Source of the DNA: Bromus sterilis
Lineage: Eukaryota > Streptophyta > Magnoliopsida > Poales > Poaceae
DNA length: 64,000 nt
Direction of reading: 5' to 3'
Assembly: GCA_950022295.1 (NCBI GenBank)
Contig: OX465596.1
Span: 126,460,501-126,524,500, forward strand
Shown here: positions 1-12,120 of the stretch, in pieces
Numbering within the stretch: position 1 is the stretch's first letter
Layout of the letters: each line of letters opens with the position of its first letter
Position numbers and translations under genes: made by a program
The notes under the pieces: generated by a model
Told to the model about the DNA's origin: nothing
What the model saw: only the letters and a program-made list of their open reading frames with translations
Databases searched by the model: none

Positions 1-1193
1 AGATCGGGAGCACCAGAAGACCTCTTCCCGGCACCCTGCCGGAGGGAGGATTGACCTCCGGGAGTCTCCTCTTCACCATGGATTCTCCCGGATGTCTCGT
101 GAGTAGTTTTCCTTGGACCATGGGTCCGTGATCAGTAGCTATGTGATGTTCTCCTCCCCTCTTTGATCTTCATTGTTTAGACCTCGTGAGCTGCCCAACA
201 TGATCGAGGCACCTTTGTAATATTTCTGCTATTGCTATGTTGAGTTTGATAGGATCTGATGGATTATGAGATTATGTTCAGATTGTGATAGAGTAATATA
301 TTTGGTTTTTATCTCTTATATTTTTGTTCCTATGTAATTCTTGCATGTTCTCCGTTGCTGTTTATTGCTTTGGCCAAGTAGTAGGTAGTGACTCCAAGAG
401 GGAGCGTTGTGCTAGATTGTGGGTTCATGCCCCCCCGATGACATGCTTGAGTGACAGAAACATGAGTCTAGGGGATGTGCTGTTGCCACAAGGGGGAAAA
501 CAACGGTGCTTGTAACCGCGGTTACAAGGATTGTTTACTTTACGCAGAGTTCTTTTTAATGCAGTTGTCTGTTGCTTTGGGTTTACACTTTGGGTGGGGC
601 TCGCAACTTAATACCAGCGAGATGTTCTGGATAGATATCTCAAGGTGGATGATTAGTAGTAGATGCAGATGGATTTCGGTCTACTTACCTTGGTGTACTG
701 CCTGTGCTTTTGAACCTCTTCCTTTATTTTGTAGCATAGTTAGCATTGCGGTGCGTTCATAATCCTGTCAATTGCCTTTCTGTAATTTGTTACCTCGCAT
801 AGAAATTTTATCGTCTTTTGGGAGAGAGACATCACTAGCGAACATCACGTATCCCGGTCCATATCCTTATCATTGTTTCCATGCTATATTTACTTTTCTG
901 CATTTACTTTCAAGTTGCTATTATTATCCCTTGCGTTTTATCCTTTGTAAACAACAAGACCGGAGAGATTGACAACCTCTCTGAACTTCGTTGGGAACAA
1001 AGTTATCTGTGTCTGTGTGCAGGTCCGCGTCAGTTGCGCCGCTGACACCTTCTTATCATCTCTGGAGTCCTACTGGAGACAAACCTTGGTATCTTTACCG
1101 AGGGAAATTTGCTGCTGTGCTGCATCACGCCTTCCACTTGGGGCTCACCAACGAAGGGCGAGAAGACTACACCCGTCAACCCTCGCGCCATCA
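1..1193 (+). repeat. 5' LTR, partial
   Basis: This is the 3' three quarters of the LTR; about 450 bases lie before the window. It aligns with 5881-7076 almost base for base and ends in CA at 1192-1193, eleven bases before the primer site. Small reading frames inside it recur in both LTRs and are not genes. Confidence 0.88.
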
Positions 1194-1203
1194 AGCAAAT
1201 TTC

Positions 1204-1221
1204 TGGCGCCGTTGCCGGGGA
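1204..1221 (+). other. Primer binding site, tRNA-Asp type
   Basis: TGGCGCCGTTGCCGGGGA matches the complement of the 3' end of plant tRNA-Asp(GTC). It lies just inside the 5' LTR and primes minus-strand DNA synthesis in Athila-lineage and related Gypsy elements. It also fixes the orientation of this element as plus. Confidence 0.85.
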
Positions 1222-1365
1222 CTCCGAGTGCTAAGATAGGGGAGTTGCACACTACCCTTTACCTTTGTTTTTTAGTCTTGTTAGTTTACCTTTCAGTTTT
1301 TATTTTTGTGTCCTTTATCAAAAAACCAAAAAAAATATTATGTCTAGTTCCTTACTCGCCAATCA

Positions 1366-2364
1366 ATGTCTAACTTCTTTGAAACTAGATCTTATTGGCA
1401 TGGAGGATTCACCGAGGATCAACAAAAGTGGTACAAGGAACACCGCTTGTCTCAAAAGGGGATACACTTATGGAAACAAATACACCAGTTGTATGAGTAT
1501 GCTAGAAACTTGTGCTCAATATATAATATATCTTTCTGTAGGGATGAATCTTGTTGCTTTATGAGGCACAAACACCTTTCTTTCCTATGTGAGTACAATG
1601 ATGATGAAACCTTAGCTTCTTATGCTAAGGGAAACTATGATTTTTATGATGCAGAGCCAATAGAAGAATTTGTTGCTTATAAGGGTGCCTATGAAATTAC
1701 TTCTCTTCTTAGAAATATTAATGATGCCCCTTAAAAATCTGAGAGTCTTGCTATACTTAACTATTGTTTGGAAAATTATGATGCAAATTATTACATTACT
1801 GATCATCTTGAGAGAATCTCTCCCCCAAAGGAAGAGACTAATGATTTGCAGGACTCTATGGAAGAAGAAATTTATGAACCTGAAAGGTCCTTGGATGAAA
1901 AAGAGGAGGAGAGTGACGAACAAAAGGAGGAAGAATGGAGCCATCCATGTCTACCTTCTAATGAGAGTAACTCTTTGAATCTTACCTTATATGAGTATTA
2001 TGATCCTATGGATTCTTTTGAAATATCCCTTTTTGATGAAGTTGATGCCTTCTATGCTTATGGCCGTGATGCCACTATAGATGATGCTTACGGAGATGAA
2101 CTTTCTATAGTTCCTCATGTTAAGCATGAAATTTTTGCTATTGCACCCACACTTGAGTGTCCTATTATCCTTTTAAAATCTCCAACTCCGGAGAATTTTC
2201 CTCTTATCAAAGCTCAATGTGATGGGTTGCATTTATCTTATAATCCTAAAAACCGTGTTGAAAACAATACAACTGTGCTTATAGGTCATGAACAATATGA
2301 TTTATGTGATAGTTATATTCTTTATGTTGTTCATGATGCTACTGAAAATTACTTTGAGAGATGA
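1366..2364 (+). pseudogene. Internal ORF of the non-autonomous element, unknown product, one stop
   Basis: An ATG at 1366 (MSNFFETRSYW...) opens a frame that runs to 2364, broken by one in-frame TAA at 1732-1734. Without the stop it would give about 332 residues. The N-terminal third is rich in Tyr, Trp and Cys. The middle is strongly acidic (Glu/Asp/Ser), and the C-terminal part is an ordinary mixed region ending near NYFER. There is no zinc knuckle and no enzyme motif. It occupies the gag position, so a diverged gag-like or element-specific protein is possible, but I do not recognise the family. An overlapping frame at 1265-1564 is a shadow. Confidence 0.5.
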
Positions 2365-2600
2365 AATTTTGGTTGTAGAAACTTCCATGTTACAAAAACA
2401 CCTCTCTTTATGTTGAAAGTTTTTAAGTTGCTCTTGTTCCACCTTCCTATGCATGTCACTTTGTGCTTCTTTGATTTATTTTCTTACAATATTCCTATGC
2501 ACAGGAAGTGGGTTAGGCTTAAATGTGTCTCGTATTTGATTCTTGATGCTCTCTTTTGCTCCAAATTATTATTCTTATGTGAGCATCTTCTTTTGCATCA

Positions 2601-2655
2601 TGCCTAGCTTAAAGGCATAAAAGAAAGCGCTTTCGGGAGGCAGCCCGCAACGAAT
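2601..2655 (+). other. Possible structured RNA leader motif of the element
   Basis: Just after the ORF is a short stem-capable segment (GCCT..AGGC) followed by a GCGCTTTCGGGAGGCAGCCC block. A comparable 'AAGCGCTT..GGGAGGCAACCC' signature is common at this place in grass Gypsy elements. A role in packaging or RNA folding is inference only. Confidence 0.35.
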
Positions 2656-5427
2656 TTAGGTTTTTATTTTTTGCTTTTGTTGTGTCTTGATGTTTGTTAC
2701 TACTGTAGCAACATCATTGTATCTTTATTTTTCAGCTTTGTGCCAAGTTATAGCCTCTTATGATAAGGGAAGCAAAAGTTGTGACATGATGTCCAGAAAA
2801 CCGATTCTGTCCCTTGACAGAAAATTCGAATCAAATCACCAGATCATCTTTTTGATCTGAATTTTTTTGACAGCGTGCTCTATACAATTTTGAAACTTTC
2901 GTATGTTCTGAGTTTTTTGATTTGAGTTGCAGAAGTGCCCCTAAAACATTCTTTACTACCTGCTGTTCTGTTTTTCACAAATTCTGCCACGTTTTGTCTC
3001 TCCTAACTTTTGCAAACCTTAAGCTTGCTTTTTCTTCGCAAAAACTTTTTGGAACTCTTGAGAAACAGTAGCTCTTCAAGAATATATTTATATCCAGTGG
3101 GGAAAAAATATTTTATTAAGGGTACTAACCTCTCTAATCAGCTTATGATGAGTTATGTATGAAGGAAGTTTTCAAGTGTGCGATGGAAGATGATGAAAGA
3201 AGATCCAGGAGTGTCAAGCGCTCAAGATTGGGGATGCCCCCATGCATCCCCGATAAATATTCAAGGAGAATCAAGCGTATAAGCTTGGGGATTCCCCCGT
3301 GCATCCCCTTCTCCATCAACAATCATCAGTTCGTCCTTCGTCGCACTATATTTTTATCACTTCATGCGTTATGTGCTATGCTTGGAGCGTCTCGCTCTTA
3401 GGTTTTATTTTTAGTTTTATTTAGTTTTGCTTGCTGTTCATAACAAGTTAGATCCCGTCTTACTTTGTGTGGGAGAGAAACACGCCCCACTTTCAAAATT
3501 TAGAACACATCATAGAATTTTTCCTGCTTATCTTTTTGCTGTTGTGTGTTCTTTATCTTTTCATAGCTACTGCCATGTTTAGTTTTAGTCTTAGTTTGTC
3601 TTTAGCAAGAGCCTTGGATTTTTTTTAGTTTGTTGCTGGAACTCTTTTTAGTTTTCTTGTTTATCTTGTTAAAGAGAGTTGGTTGTTGCACTGAGTTGTG
3701 TCTTGTCTTGAAAGTAGGTAATTGAGGTTGCTATTTAATTCTAGTAGTAGCTTGCAATAGTTTTAAGGTATTGATGTGATTAATGTTTGAACTTTTGGTG
3801 TCAAGAGCTCTTGCCTATTAGTGATAGGTGTCGTATTTTGGGCAATCCGTGTTTATTTTCAAAACCTACAAAACTAGTTGAGAACTCTGGCTACTAGATG
3901 GATCACTACTCTTCTGAGGAGTCGAATATTAGAGAACACTCACGTACCATGAGTCGAGGATGCGCAAGGATAACCAAACCCCCATACACTCCTCCTCGGG
4001 GTACTTGTCTCTTTGTGAACCTCCTCATTAGATTGAGAGTTACCGATAATAAGTGCATGAGTTCTTCGGACTAATGTAAGTATTGAGAGTTGACACTTCC
4101 ACCTTCCCATATTTTGCTAGCCTTTCCCGTGCCGTGCATTGCCTTCTTCTCATTCCGAGAGTTGGTGTCCACCTTTGCCGGTACTTCCAAACCCTTGGCA
4201 TGATACGCTCTGTCATCATAAGCCTCCTTATGTCTTCCCTCAAAACAGCCACCATACCTACCTATCAAGGCATTTCCATAGCCTTTCCGAGTTACATTTC
4301 CATGCAACATCCACCTCTTCATGACTTGATCTCATGTCATACATGTTCCTGCTACACTCGCAGCGGCATACATTGCATACATCATGATAGTTACATCTTC
4401 TTTATGATTTTGAGTACCTTGTAAAGTGTGAAAGATCTCCTTTACCCTCTTGTAAAATAGAGTGTTGCCCTTAAGTGAGGAAAAGATCCCAAAGTGGACA
4501 CAATAAAAGATCCCAAAGAGGACAAATGAGAGTTAAATAGAAAGAGCCATTGAGGCCACAAAAAAATTACAAAAAAATAGAAAAAAGAGAAAAAGAAATA
4601 AAAAGAGAGAAAGGGGCAACACTACTATCCTTTTGAGAGATCCACACTAGTACTCCCTTTTATATCCTTGTACTCCATAGAGATGATCTTCATGCATATA
4701 GCTATGTGGGGACCTTGACACTACATAACTTGGCTTGCATATTCCAAGGATGAGCCTCCTCAAACGAGCTCTAGGTCTTCATGAGCGAGCAAGTTAGATG
4801 CACCCCCACTAGTTCCTTTGGAGAGCTTCTTAGCTCGTATGTGCATCCGTTGCATGGCAATCCCTACTCCTCACATCATATCTATCATTTGGCATCTCTT
4901 GCCTATGATTGTCCTCATTGATGTGAGCCTTTCTCATCCTTTTTGTCTTCCTCCTCCACCATATGTCTCTCTTTTCCATCCTAAGTTTCAACTCTCGTTC
5001 TTACGCTCATCCATTGCATGAGTGCTCGAAATATCGAAAAGGAGTGGATCAAATTGACTTGTAACTAGCTAGTGGTCTGGGGACGAGTCAAGATAAGATT
5101 CCAAAGAAGATCAAGTGTGAAACTTTAGTAGATTGAGTTCTCAACACAAAAATACATTTTTCTCGTATTCCCTATCCCCTTTCTTGCACGCAAACACCAT
5201 TTGGAGACATTCGAGTCACGGACAATGAGAGCTCTTGCACCTTTTGTTCTTTTGTTACTTGTTTCAATGCTAATATAGACTCTTGCATGTTATGACTTGA
5301 ATTGAATCTCTAACCTTGATTGCTTTACTTTTCAAAGTTCTTATATGGTTGCTAGCATGTCAGCGGTGAAATTATGTTGTTATCATTTACCTACTCGAGG
5401 ACGAGCAGGAATTAAGCTTCGGGATGT
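2656..5427 (+). other. Non-coding 3' internal region of the element, ends in the plus-strand primer site
   Basis: Nothing convincing is coded here. It contains two imperfect copies of a 57-bp unit at 3215-3313, each with a GGGGAT..CCCC..ATCCCC self-complementary core, a purine-rich AAAAAGAGAAAAAGAAATAAAAAG tract area near 4575-4615, and several short frames that look like chance. The end (5401-5427), GAGCAGGAATTAAGCTTCGG followed by GATGT, sits directly against the TG of the 3' LTR, which is the usual position for the polypurine tract in this group. Confidence 0.6.
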
Positions 5428-7076
5428 TGATACGTCCAAAACGTATCTATAATTTCTGCTTGCTCCATGCATGTTTTGTGTGATATTGCTATGATCTAGA
5501 TACACTTTCATACACTTTTGATCATATTTGGACTAACCTATTAACTCAGTGCACCCCAGTGCCAGTTCCTGTTTTCTGCTGTTTTTCTATTTCAGTTTTC
5601 CCCCATAAAAAAAGTGCCAGAAAAATTCGGGAAAATTCAGATAAAAAATCAGCGTGACGGAAGCTTCGAGAAGAGCCCGGGAGGGGCCAGAGGGGAGCCA
5701 GGGGGGCCCAGGCGGCCACCCGGCGCGGCCCTACCCCTGGCCGCGCCAGGGGGGCACCTGGGGCCCCTGGCCCACCTCTGGCTGCCCCCTTTCGCCTATT
5801 TATCCCCCGTCACGGGAAAACCCTAGAAAGAGAACCCTATTCCGCGAACTCGCCTCTGTTCCGCTGCCGCCGCGTTTCCGAAGATTGGGAGCACCAGAAG
5901 ACCTCTTCCCGGCACCCTGCCGGAGGGAGGATTGACCTCCGGGAGTCTCCTCTCCACCATGGATGCTCCCCGGATGTCTCGTGAGTAGTTTTCCTTGGAC
6001 CATGGGTCCGTGATCAGTAGCTATGTGATGTTCTCCTCCCCTCTTTGATCTTCATTGTTTAGACCTCGTGAGATGCCCAACATGATCGAGGCACCTTTGT
6101 AATATTTCTGCTATTGCTATGTTGAGTTTGATAGGATCTGATGGATTATGAGATTATGTTCAGGTTGTGATAGAGTAATATATTTGGTTTTTATCTCTTA
6201 TATTTTTGTTCCTATGTAATTCTTGCATGTTCTCCGTTGCTGTTTATTGCTTTGGCCAAGTAGTAGGTAGTGACTCCAAGAGGGAGCGTTGTGCTAGATT
6301 GTGGGTTCATGCCCCCCCGATGACATGCTTGAGTGACAGAAACATGAGTCTAGGGGATGTGTTGTTGCCACAAGGGGGAAAACAACAGTGCTTGTAACCG
6401 CGGTTACACGGATTGTTTACTTTACGCAGAGTTCTTTTTTTTGCAGTTGTCTGTTGCTTTGGGTTTACACTTTGGGTGGGTCTCGCAACTTAATACCAGC
6501 GAGATGTTCTGGATAGATATATCAAGGTGGATGATTAGTAATAGATGTAGATGGATTTCGGTCTACTTACCTTGGCGTACTTCCTGTGCTTTTGAACCTC
6601 TTCCTTTCTTTTGTAGCATAGTTAGCATTGCGGTGCGTTCATAATCCTGTCAATTGCCTTTCTGTATTTTGTTTACCTCGCATAGCAATTTTATCGTCTT
6701 TTGGGAGAGAGACATCACTAGCGAACATCAGGTATCCCGGTCCATATCCTTATCATTGTTTCCACGCTATATTTACTTTTCTGCATTTACTTTCAAGTTT
6801 CTATTATTATCCCTTGCGTTTTATCCTTTGTAAACAACAAGACCGGAGAGATTGACAACCTCTCTGAACTTCGTTGGGAACAAAGTTATCTGTGTCTGTG
6901 TGCAGGTCCGCGTCAGTTGCGCCGCTGACACCTACTTATCATCTCTGGAGTCCTACTGGAGACAAACCTTGGTATCTTTACCGAGGGAAATTTGTTGTTG
7001 TGCTGCATCACGCCTTCTACTTGGGGCTCACCAACGAAGGGCGAGAAGACTACACCCGTCAACCCTCGTGCCATCA
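5428..7076 (+). repeat. 3' LTR, 1649 bp, TG...CA
   Basis: Starts TGATACGTCC at 5428 and ends ...CCATCA at 7076. A TATA-like CTATTTATC lies near 5797-5805, just before the segment shared with position 1 of the window, so transcription probably starts near 5830. The five bases after it are GGTGC; the matching copy would lie before the window. Confidence 0.9.
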
Positions 7077-8386
7077 GGTGCGTCTTGCGAAATTGCGTCT
7101 GTTGCCGAAGATGACTTCGAGCTCGATTAATCCCATGGAAGTAGCTGCTTCTCCTGGGACTACTCCGTATAACACGGTGCTTGATTTATTCCATACTGAT
7201 CGAGGGATCAACATCTTGCGCAAGGTGCTGACGAAGATTATGCTCATGCTGCTGCCTTCGTCCATGAAGATCCTGTCCATGTCGTACCCTCCGATTTGAG
7301 CGTCGAGGACCAGGGGCGCGTGCCCCGGCCTTGGGACTGCAGGCGGGTGGTCGCTCCGGGAGAACGTGATGCTGGTTTCTGCGTCGTGTAGCTGGTAGAC
7401 TTCGACTGCGTTAAGATTCTCGGCTGCTCTAGCCTGCAGGGTGTAGGCGTCCTGTTGGGCTTCCGATACCTTGCCTTCTTGGATCGTGTACACATGTCCT
7501 TGAGTGGGCGACTGCTCGGCTCGTCGGGCGCGCTTGGCTTCTTGTTGTTTTTACTCCTTGAGGCTGTCGGCGAGTTCATTGAACAGGTGGCAGTCTCCCA
7601 GAGTGTGGCTCGATCTGATGTTTCCCCAGTTTTCTTCGAAGCAGTGGATCGTGCATGGCCCTTCTAGCTGTTCCCTGACCGTGAGCTTGCCAGATTCGGC
7701 GTGTCGTTTCCTCCTTGAGATTCGGAAGAATAGCGCGTGGTACGCTGGGCTCGTGAGCTCGCGGGTCGACTTCGATCCCTGCACTTAGATTCTGGTTCCT
7801 TATGAGATTGGCGAATTCATCTGGCCTTCGATCTGGGTCGTAGTATTTGACGGTACGAGTCTCGGAGTCGCTATCCTGGCGGGTGGTGGCTGTCCGCGCG
7901 GCGGCGGGTCGTCGAGTGGTCGGCGATCGTGCAGCTGTATAGTTCGACTCGTCGGGTGGGGTCGCTCCGTAGGATCCTCGCTCCTGCCTTCTTGGTCGTC
8001 GATTTCTTCCTTGTTGGCGATGGTCTTGGCGTTCGCTGATCTCGAGCTCAGAGTCAGTGTCTTGTTGTGCGGCGGGTGCCCGGGTGGCGGTGGGTCGTTG
8101 AGTGGCCGGCATGTCCTCTTCTTCATGTTGTAGTTCGTCGATCGGGGTCTTCGTGTAGAACCCTCGCGCTTTTATTTTGGACCGTCGAGTTCTCCTTCGC
8201 TGGCGGTGGGCTCGGTTGCCTCCGTAGTATTGGTCTTGGCACGGCTGCTGGCCGAGCGATCTTGTCGGGGCGGCAGAGATGTTCGTCGTGATCTTGAGTT
8301 CCTCGGGTAGATTGCATCTGGTTCTTGCCCTTGAGTTACGGCTTGTTGGAGACGGAACCGCTGAGATCGTAATTACAACCTGTGTA
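7077..8386 (-). pseudogene. Tat-like Gypsy gag-protease, degraded
   Basis: Three frames are needed. The N-terminal part (8386 to about 7800) is Arg/Asp/Thr-rich and contains two diverged copies of an approximately 45-residue unit (ARGFYTKTPIDEL... and ERGSYGATPPDES...). The middle is missing the expected capsid-like core, so a deletion is likely near 7700-7790. The C-terminal gag segment (about 7670-7551) has a C-x2-H...H...C pattern (CTIHC...SSHTLGDC). The protease follows at 7493-7077 with the active-site region MDRIFMDEGSSMSIIF, where the second residue after the catalytic Asp-type position is Gly in relatives but Glu precedes it here. Reverse transcriptase is not reached in the window. 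Function is lost. Confidence 0.65.
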
Positions 8387-8405
8387 GTTCCCACAGACGG
8401 CGCCA
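8387..8405 (-). other. Primer binding site of Tat-like copy A
   Basis: On the minus strand TGGCGCCGTCTGTGGGAAC follows the LTR end after two bases. This sequence is the usual primer site of Tat/Ogre-lineage Gypsy elements (tRNA-Arg has been proposed as the primer; I did not verify the tRNA). Confidence 0.75.
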
Positions 8406-8407
8406 AT

Positions 8408-8853
8408 TGACGGAGATGTACCCCGGCAAATCCCATGGTCAGGGACCCTGGGTTAGTCATGAGAGGCACAGGTTGGACGATAAGCTCGTCGGCTAACAGG
8501 AGGATACGTTCCTGCTCGATATTATTGATTGGAGATGGCGATTACAAGGGAGCCGAGGCTAGTGCGCATAAGGCTAGGTTACAGATTGTGTATTTCTTGA
8601 TCTCGACGTCTCCCCTCCTAGCCCTTATATACTAGGCTAGGTCTCGGGGAGTCCGTCCTGATTACAGATGAGGTTTCCTAACCATGATCTTGTTCTGTAC
8701 GGCAAGTTTGCACCTTCCTTATGACTCGCGGACTCCAACGTCGGTGCCACTAGTGGGCCAAGGCTGGGCCCAGGCGGCATCTTCGTGGGCCTTCTGTCTT
8801 CTGGTATACCCGGTAAGCTCATCCATAGGAGTCGTGGGGTCACCCCCTCGTCA
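8408..8853 (-). repeat. LTR of Tat-like copy A, 446 bp
   Basis: In plus orientation it starts TGACGGAG at 8408 and ends CTCGTCA at 8853. The same LTR is found at 60563-61007 (same orientation) and 9570-10017 (opposite orientation). All three contain the CTTTATATACTAGGCT or TATATAAAG TATA region. Confidence 0.85.
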
Positions 8854-10017
8854 GGGTGCTCACTCACCTTGAAGACAACAAAGCATTCGAGTGGCTACTC
8901 GTAGTGCCCAACTAATATTTGACAATACAATATACTCGCGGACTCGACGACTTTCCGAGTGGGTGCCTTCTTATTCGATTCCTCGCCTGAGCTCGCACAA
9001 ACTCCGCGAGTGACCACTAACAGCTCACTTGATTGTTTGTTCCAAGTGGGTGCATCTCTAATTAGGCTCTGTGCCTCTATAAAAAATGATGCCTGGGATG
9101 CAACTTGCTGTACCCAGATGCCACGCAAGCTTAGCGTGTAGGTAGGACCCCGCTGCGCAGACGGCCGGGCCGGGACTTGCCACAGCGCGACTTAACTCCC
9201 GACGTTTTCCATGCGCTCGCATGATAGAAAGATGAGCCGATAACGGACGGGTTAAGGTTGTTTACTGGGGCTGGCAGCATTGATCCTATAAGACCTGCAT
9301 CGACATGTACTTTGCTAGACACCGGTCGTTTCCAAGTTTGTGTCGAGGGACACGGGATTGATTGGGCTACTAAGGTATTTTCCACTAGCGCAATTCACCA
9401 AGCCTCGACCAGTCGACTACCTTGGGCCCTTTCAGCTAAACATCCCTCGAAATAAACTTTGTCATGGCTAAAACTACCAACGACCCGCAGCCGCGCTGCG
9501 CATATGAAAACAAAAGACAATTCAAGTCCCTGTGCGACTCTTTGAGTCCCCCAGGCACTCGGGGGCTACTAACGAGGGGGTGACCCCACGACTCCTGCGT
9601 GTGAGGATACCTGGTGCATACGAAGACAAGAGGCCCGCTGGAAGCTTCGACAGGCCCACGACTGGCCCACTCTAGGCACCGACGTAGTAGTCCGCGACCA
9701 GTATGGAAGTCAAGACTTGGCGTTCAAGACAAGGCTAGAATTAGGCAATCGTCTCTGTAAGCTGAGACGGACTCCCAGAGACCCAGCCTAGTATATAAAG
9801 GCTGGGAGGGGGGACGTCTCAGGACATCCAATCTACAATCAACACCCCCGGTCTTGTGCGAACTCGCTTAGACTTCCACTATAATCGCCCCCTCGCATAA
9901 TACAATTGAGCAGGAAGTGCTTTTCCTGTTAGCCGACGAGTATCGCCAACCTGTTACTTCTCTATGATCTAACCCAGGGTCCCTGACCATGGGATTTGCC
10001 GAGGTTGATCCTCGTCA
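8854..10017 (+). mobile_element. Tat-like Gypsy element copy B, 3' end only
   Basis: 8854-9569 is non-coding 3' internal sequence; the reverse complement is found at about 61008-61710 in element D. It leads into a G-rich pre-LTR run (GGCACTCGGGGGCTAC) and the LTR 9570-10017. Everything upstream was displaced by copy A. The element lies in MULE1, whose sequence resumes at 10018. Confidence 0.78.
9570..10017 (+). repeat. 3' LTR of Tat-like copy B, 448 bp
   Basis: Starts TAACGAGG, where the usual TG has become TA, and ends CTCGTCA at 10017. A TATA box (TATATAAAGGCTGGG) lies near 9791-9805. Five following bases are GCTGT; the partner copy would be outside the window. Confidence 0.82.
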
Positions 10018-11003
10018 GCTGTCTATCCCAAACGTATGCAAAGCTGTTGATAAGTTGTAGGAGCCGCACAAAATTTTGGTGCGGCAAGCAGGTGTTGGTA
10101 TTGTTTTCGACTTGAAAGTGAACAAGAATATTTCTCGTGTGCTTATGTGCAAGCTGATGGGGAAGATCAACCATGAGACGATGAGATTGGACTGCGGGTC
10201 AAATAAGGTTCTGGAAATCAACCGTGAGGCTATACATCACATTTTTGATTTCCCTATGGGTTATCGCACTGCTCCCAGGCCTATTGACAACGGCCATGAT
10301 GATTCGCTGGCTACTCTGAAGGATGAGCTTGCTTTTAACCGTTCTCGGAGCATATACGTGAAGGACCTGCTTATTCTACTTGGCACCCTGGTTGAGGACT
10401 CTGCGAAGGTTTATATGGCTGTGAAGGTTTTCTTTCTCATTGTTTTCCAGATCTTGCTTTTCCCCAGCCCAACAACTCGGTTGTCCAGGGTAGATTCTAT
10501 GGTTGAAAACTTGGACTTTGCCTCTATGGGTGATATGGACTTTTGCCAGCTTGTTGTTGACGAGCTGCGGGAAGCTGAGTACAAGTGGAATTCTCAAGGG
10601 AGCAAGTAGAACTGTGCTGAGGGCTGCACCATCGTGCCCCTTTTCATGTACCTGGATTGCCTGAATCTTCACAATGTATCTGTTATGCATACACACACGC
10701 CACACGCTGCAATACTGTCCCATGAGCAGTTGAAGAAGCTTCACAACACCAACAGTATTGTCAAGGGAAAGATACTCCTGGATACTTACAAGTTTGGCAA
10801 GTTGCTGGTTAGTTCATAGCCATCTTTTTGTTTTGGTTTTTATACTCCCTTTTTTTTAGGTATGCTAAATGTGAAACTCTTATGTACTTACATGCACACT
10901 ACTTCTTTTTTTTGTTAACTTGTTCAGTGGAAGGCGCCAGGGGACATTGTGTACATGCAGACTCCAGCTGCCGAACTACACGCAAGGTTTTTTGAGCCTC
11001 TTG

Positions 11004-11078
11004 CTAGGGGTTCTCCAATTCGGCGGGGTTCATGGTGAAGCTAGGGGTTCTCCACTTCGGTGGGTTCATGGTGCTGCT
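11004..11078 (+). repeat. Two-copy direct repeat in Ulp1-like exon
   Basis: A unit of about 36 bp (CTAGGGGTTCTCC..TTCGG..GGTTCATGGTG) occurs twice in a row, with a shorter third trace (CTAGGGCGGC) after it. The frame of the exon is lost at this place, so the duplication may be the cause of one frameshift. Confidence 0.6.
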
Positions 11079-12120
11079 AGGGCGGCTACTAGAGGTTTTT
11101 CTAGCGAGGGTTCCGGCGAGGCTCATGATGACCGCAATATATTCGTCCAGGTCGATGAGCTTCTTGATAGGGTCATTAATTTAACTTATGATTTCCCAAC
11201 ATCCGGTTCTAGGATGAGGAATATTGCTGGACTGTTTAATGCTGGCAAAGTCCCTTCTAAAGCAGAAATCAAGGTCGCTCATAACTTTGACTATGGGCTG
11301 CTTCAATTCCTTAAGCTTCCTGTCACGAATATCAGGTCGTCATTCGTTTAATTTAAGCATTCTCAGGATGACAAGTGTGTTAGGTATGAGCAGGAAGCTG
11401 AGGAAATTGTGAAGGAAATGAACATGCGGGAACCTTTTGTTAGGCCTTCTTTGTCTGAACGTGCAACTGTTGATGTATGTCTTATCTCATATGTGAATTT
11501 CTTTTTATCGGTTTTGTTTCTTGGTTTTTATGTGTGTTTTTGTGGCATTGACCATTTGTTTTTGCATCCTTTTAATTTTGAAGTGCGGAAGAGAGTCTTC
11601 TAATGCTAACGCGCGCCGCGATGATGACCCCCACGACCACCATGGTTTTGATTCCGATATCCTGTTTGATAGGCCACAGTCTCCCGTTGTTGAGGCTGCC
11701 AGAGACAACCCTGTTGACGAAGGTGTCATAGACAAGGTTTGATTTCTTTCTATTTTTCTACCAGACTTTATTGTTTTAATGTTTTGTTTGTGTTCAAAAC
11801 AAGGAATCACATTTGCACCAGTAGTGGCAGTGAACTGCAGCTTAATCTTTTTGTAGTGTCCAAAACAAAGAAGTACAACTTCATAATTAGTTGTAGTGAA
11901 CTGCAGTTTATTGTTTTTTAGTTTCTACTAACAAAGAATTATACTTGCACCATTAGCGTCAGTGACCTGCATTTGTTTCTGGAAAGCATTTTTTATTTTT
12001 TATTTATGTTTTTGTTTTTTAGGATCGCGAAACAATTGATGAAATCCATGGGAAGGAGGCAGAGATTGACGCTGACAAGGATGGTGAGGCTGACGAGTCT
12101 AAAGAGATGGAAGGAGACGC

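Larger units (their letters stand above)
1..7076 (+). mobile_element. Non-autonomous Athila-like Gypsy LTR retrotransposon (5' end outside window)
   Basis: The first 1193 bases are repeated nearly identically at about 5881-7076, which defines two LTRs around a 4.2-kb internal region. A tRNA-Asp-type primer site follows the left LTR. The internal region has only one degraded reading frame (1366-2364) and no protease, reverse transcriptase, RNase H or integrase motif, so the element must have relied on proteins from a related autonomous element. The 3' LTR ends exactly where a minus-strand Tat-like gag-pol begins at 7077, so this element inserted into that one. The other insertion edge is outside the window and no target duplication can be checked. 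The Athila-like label rests on the primer site and general layout. Confidence 0.85.
7077..8853 (-). mobile_element. Tat-like Gypsy element copy A, 5' end only
   Basis: Read on the minus strand it has a 5' LTR (8853 to 8408), a primer site, then gag and protease code running leftwards until it is cut at 7077 by the inserted Athila-like element. The rest lies before the window. Its LTR outer edge (8853/8854) abuts sequence that is the 3' internal region of the same family in the opposite orientation, so copy A inserted into copy B. Confidence 0.8.

Noticed and set aside
324..1373. Series of short plus-strand frames
   Set aside because: They repeat in the second LTR (6206-7299) and lie in LTR sequence; no conserved product.
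4040..4424. Overlapping frames on both strands
   Set aside because: Non-coding internal region of the non-autonomous Gypsy element; no motif and no codon signal.
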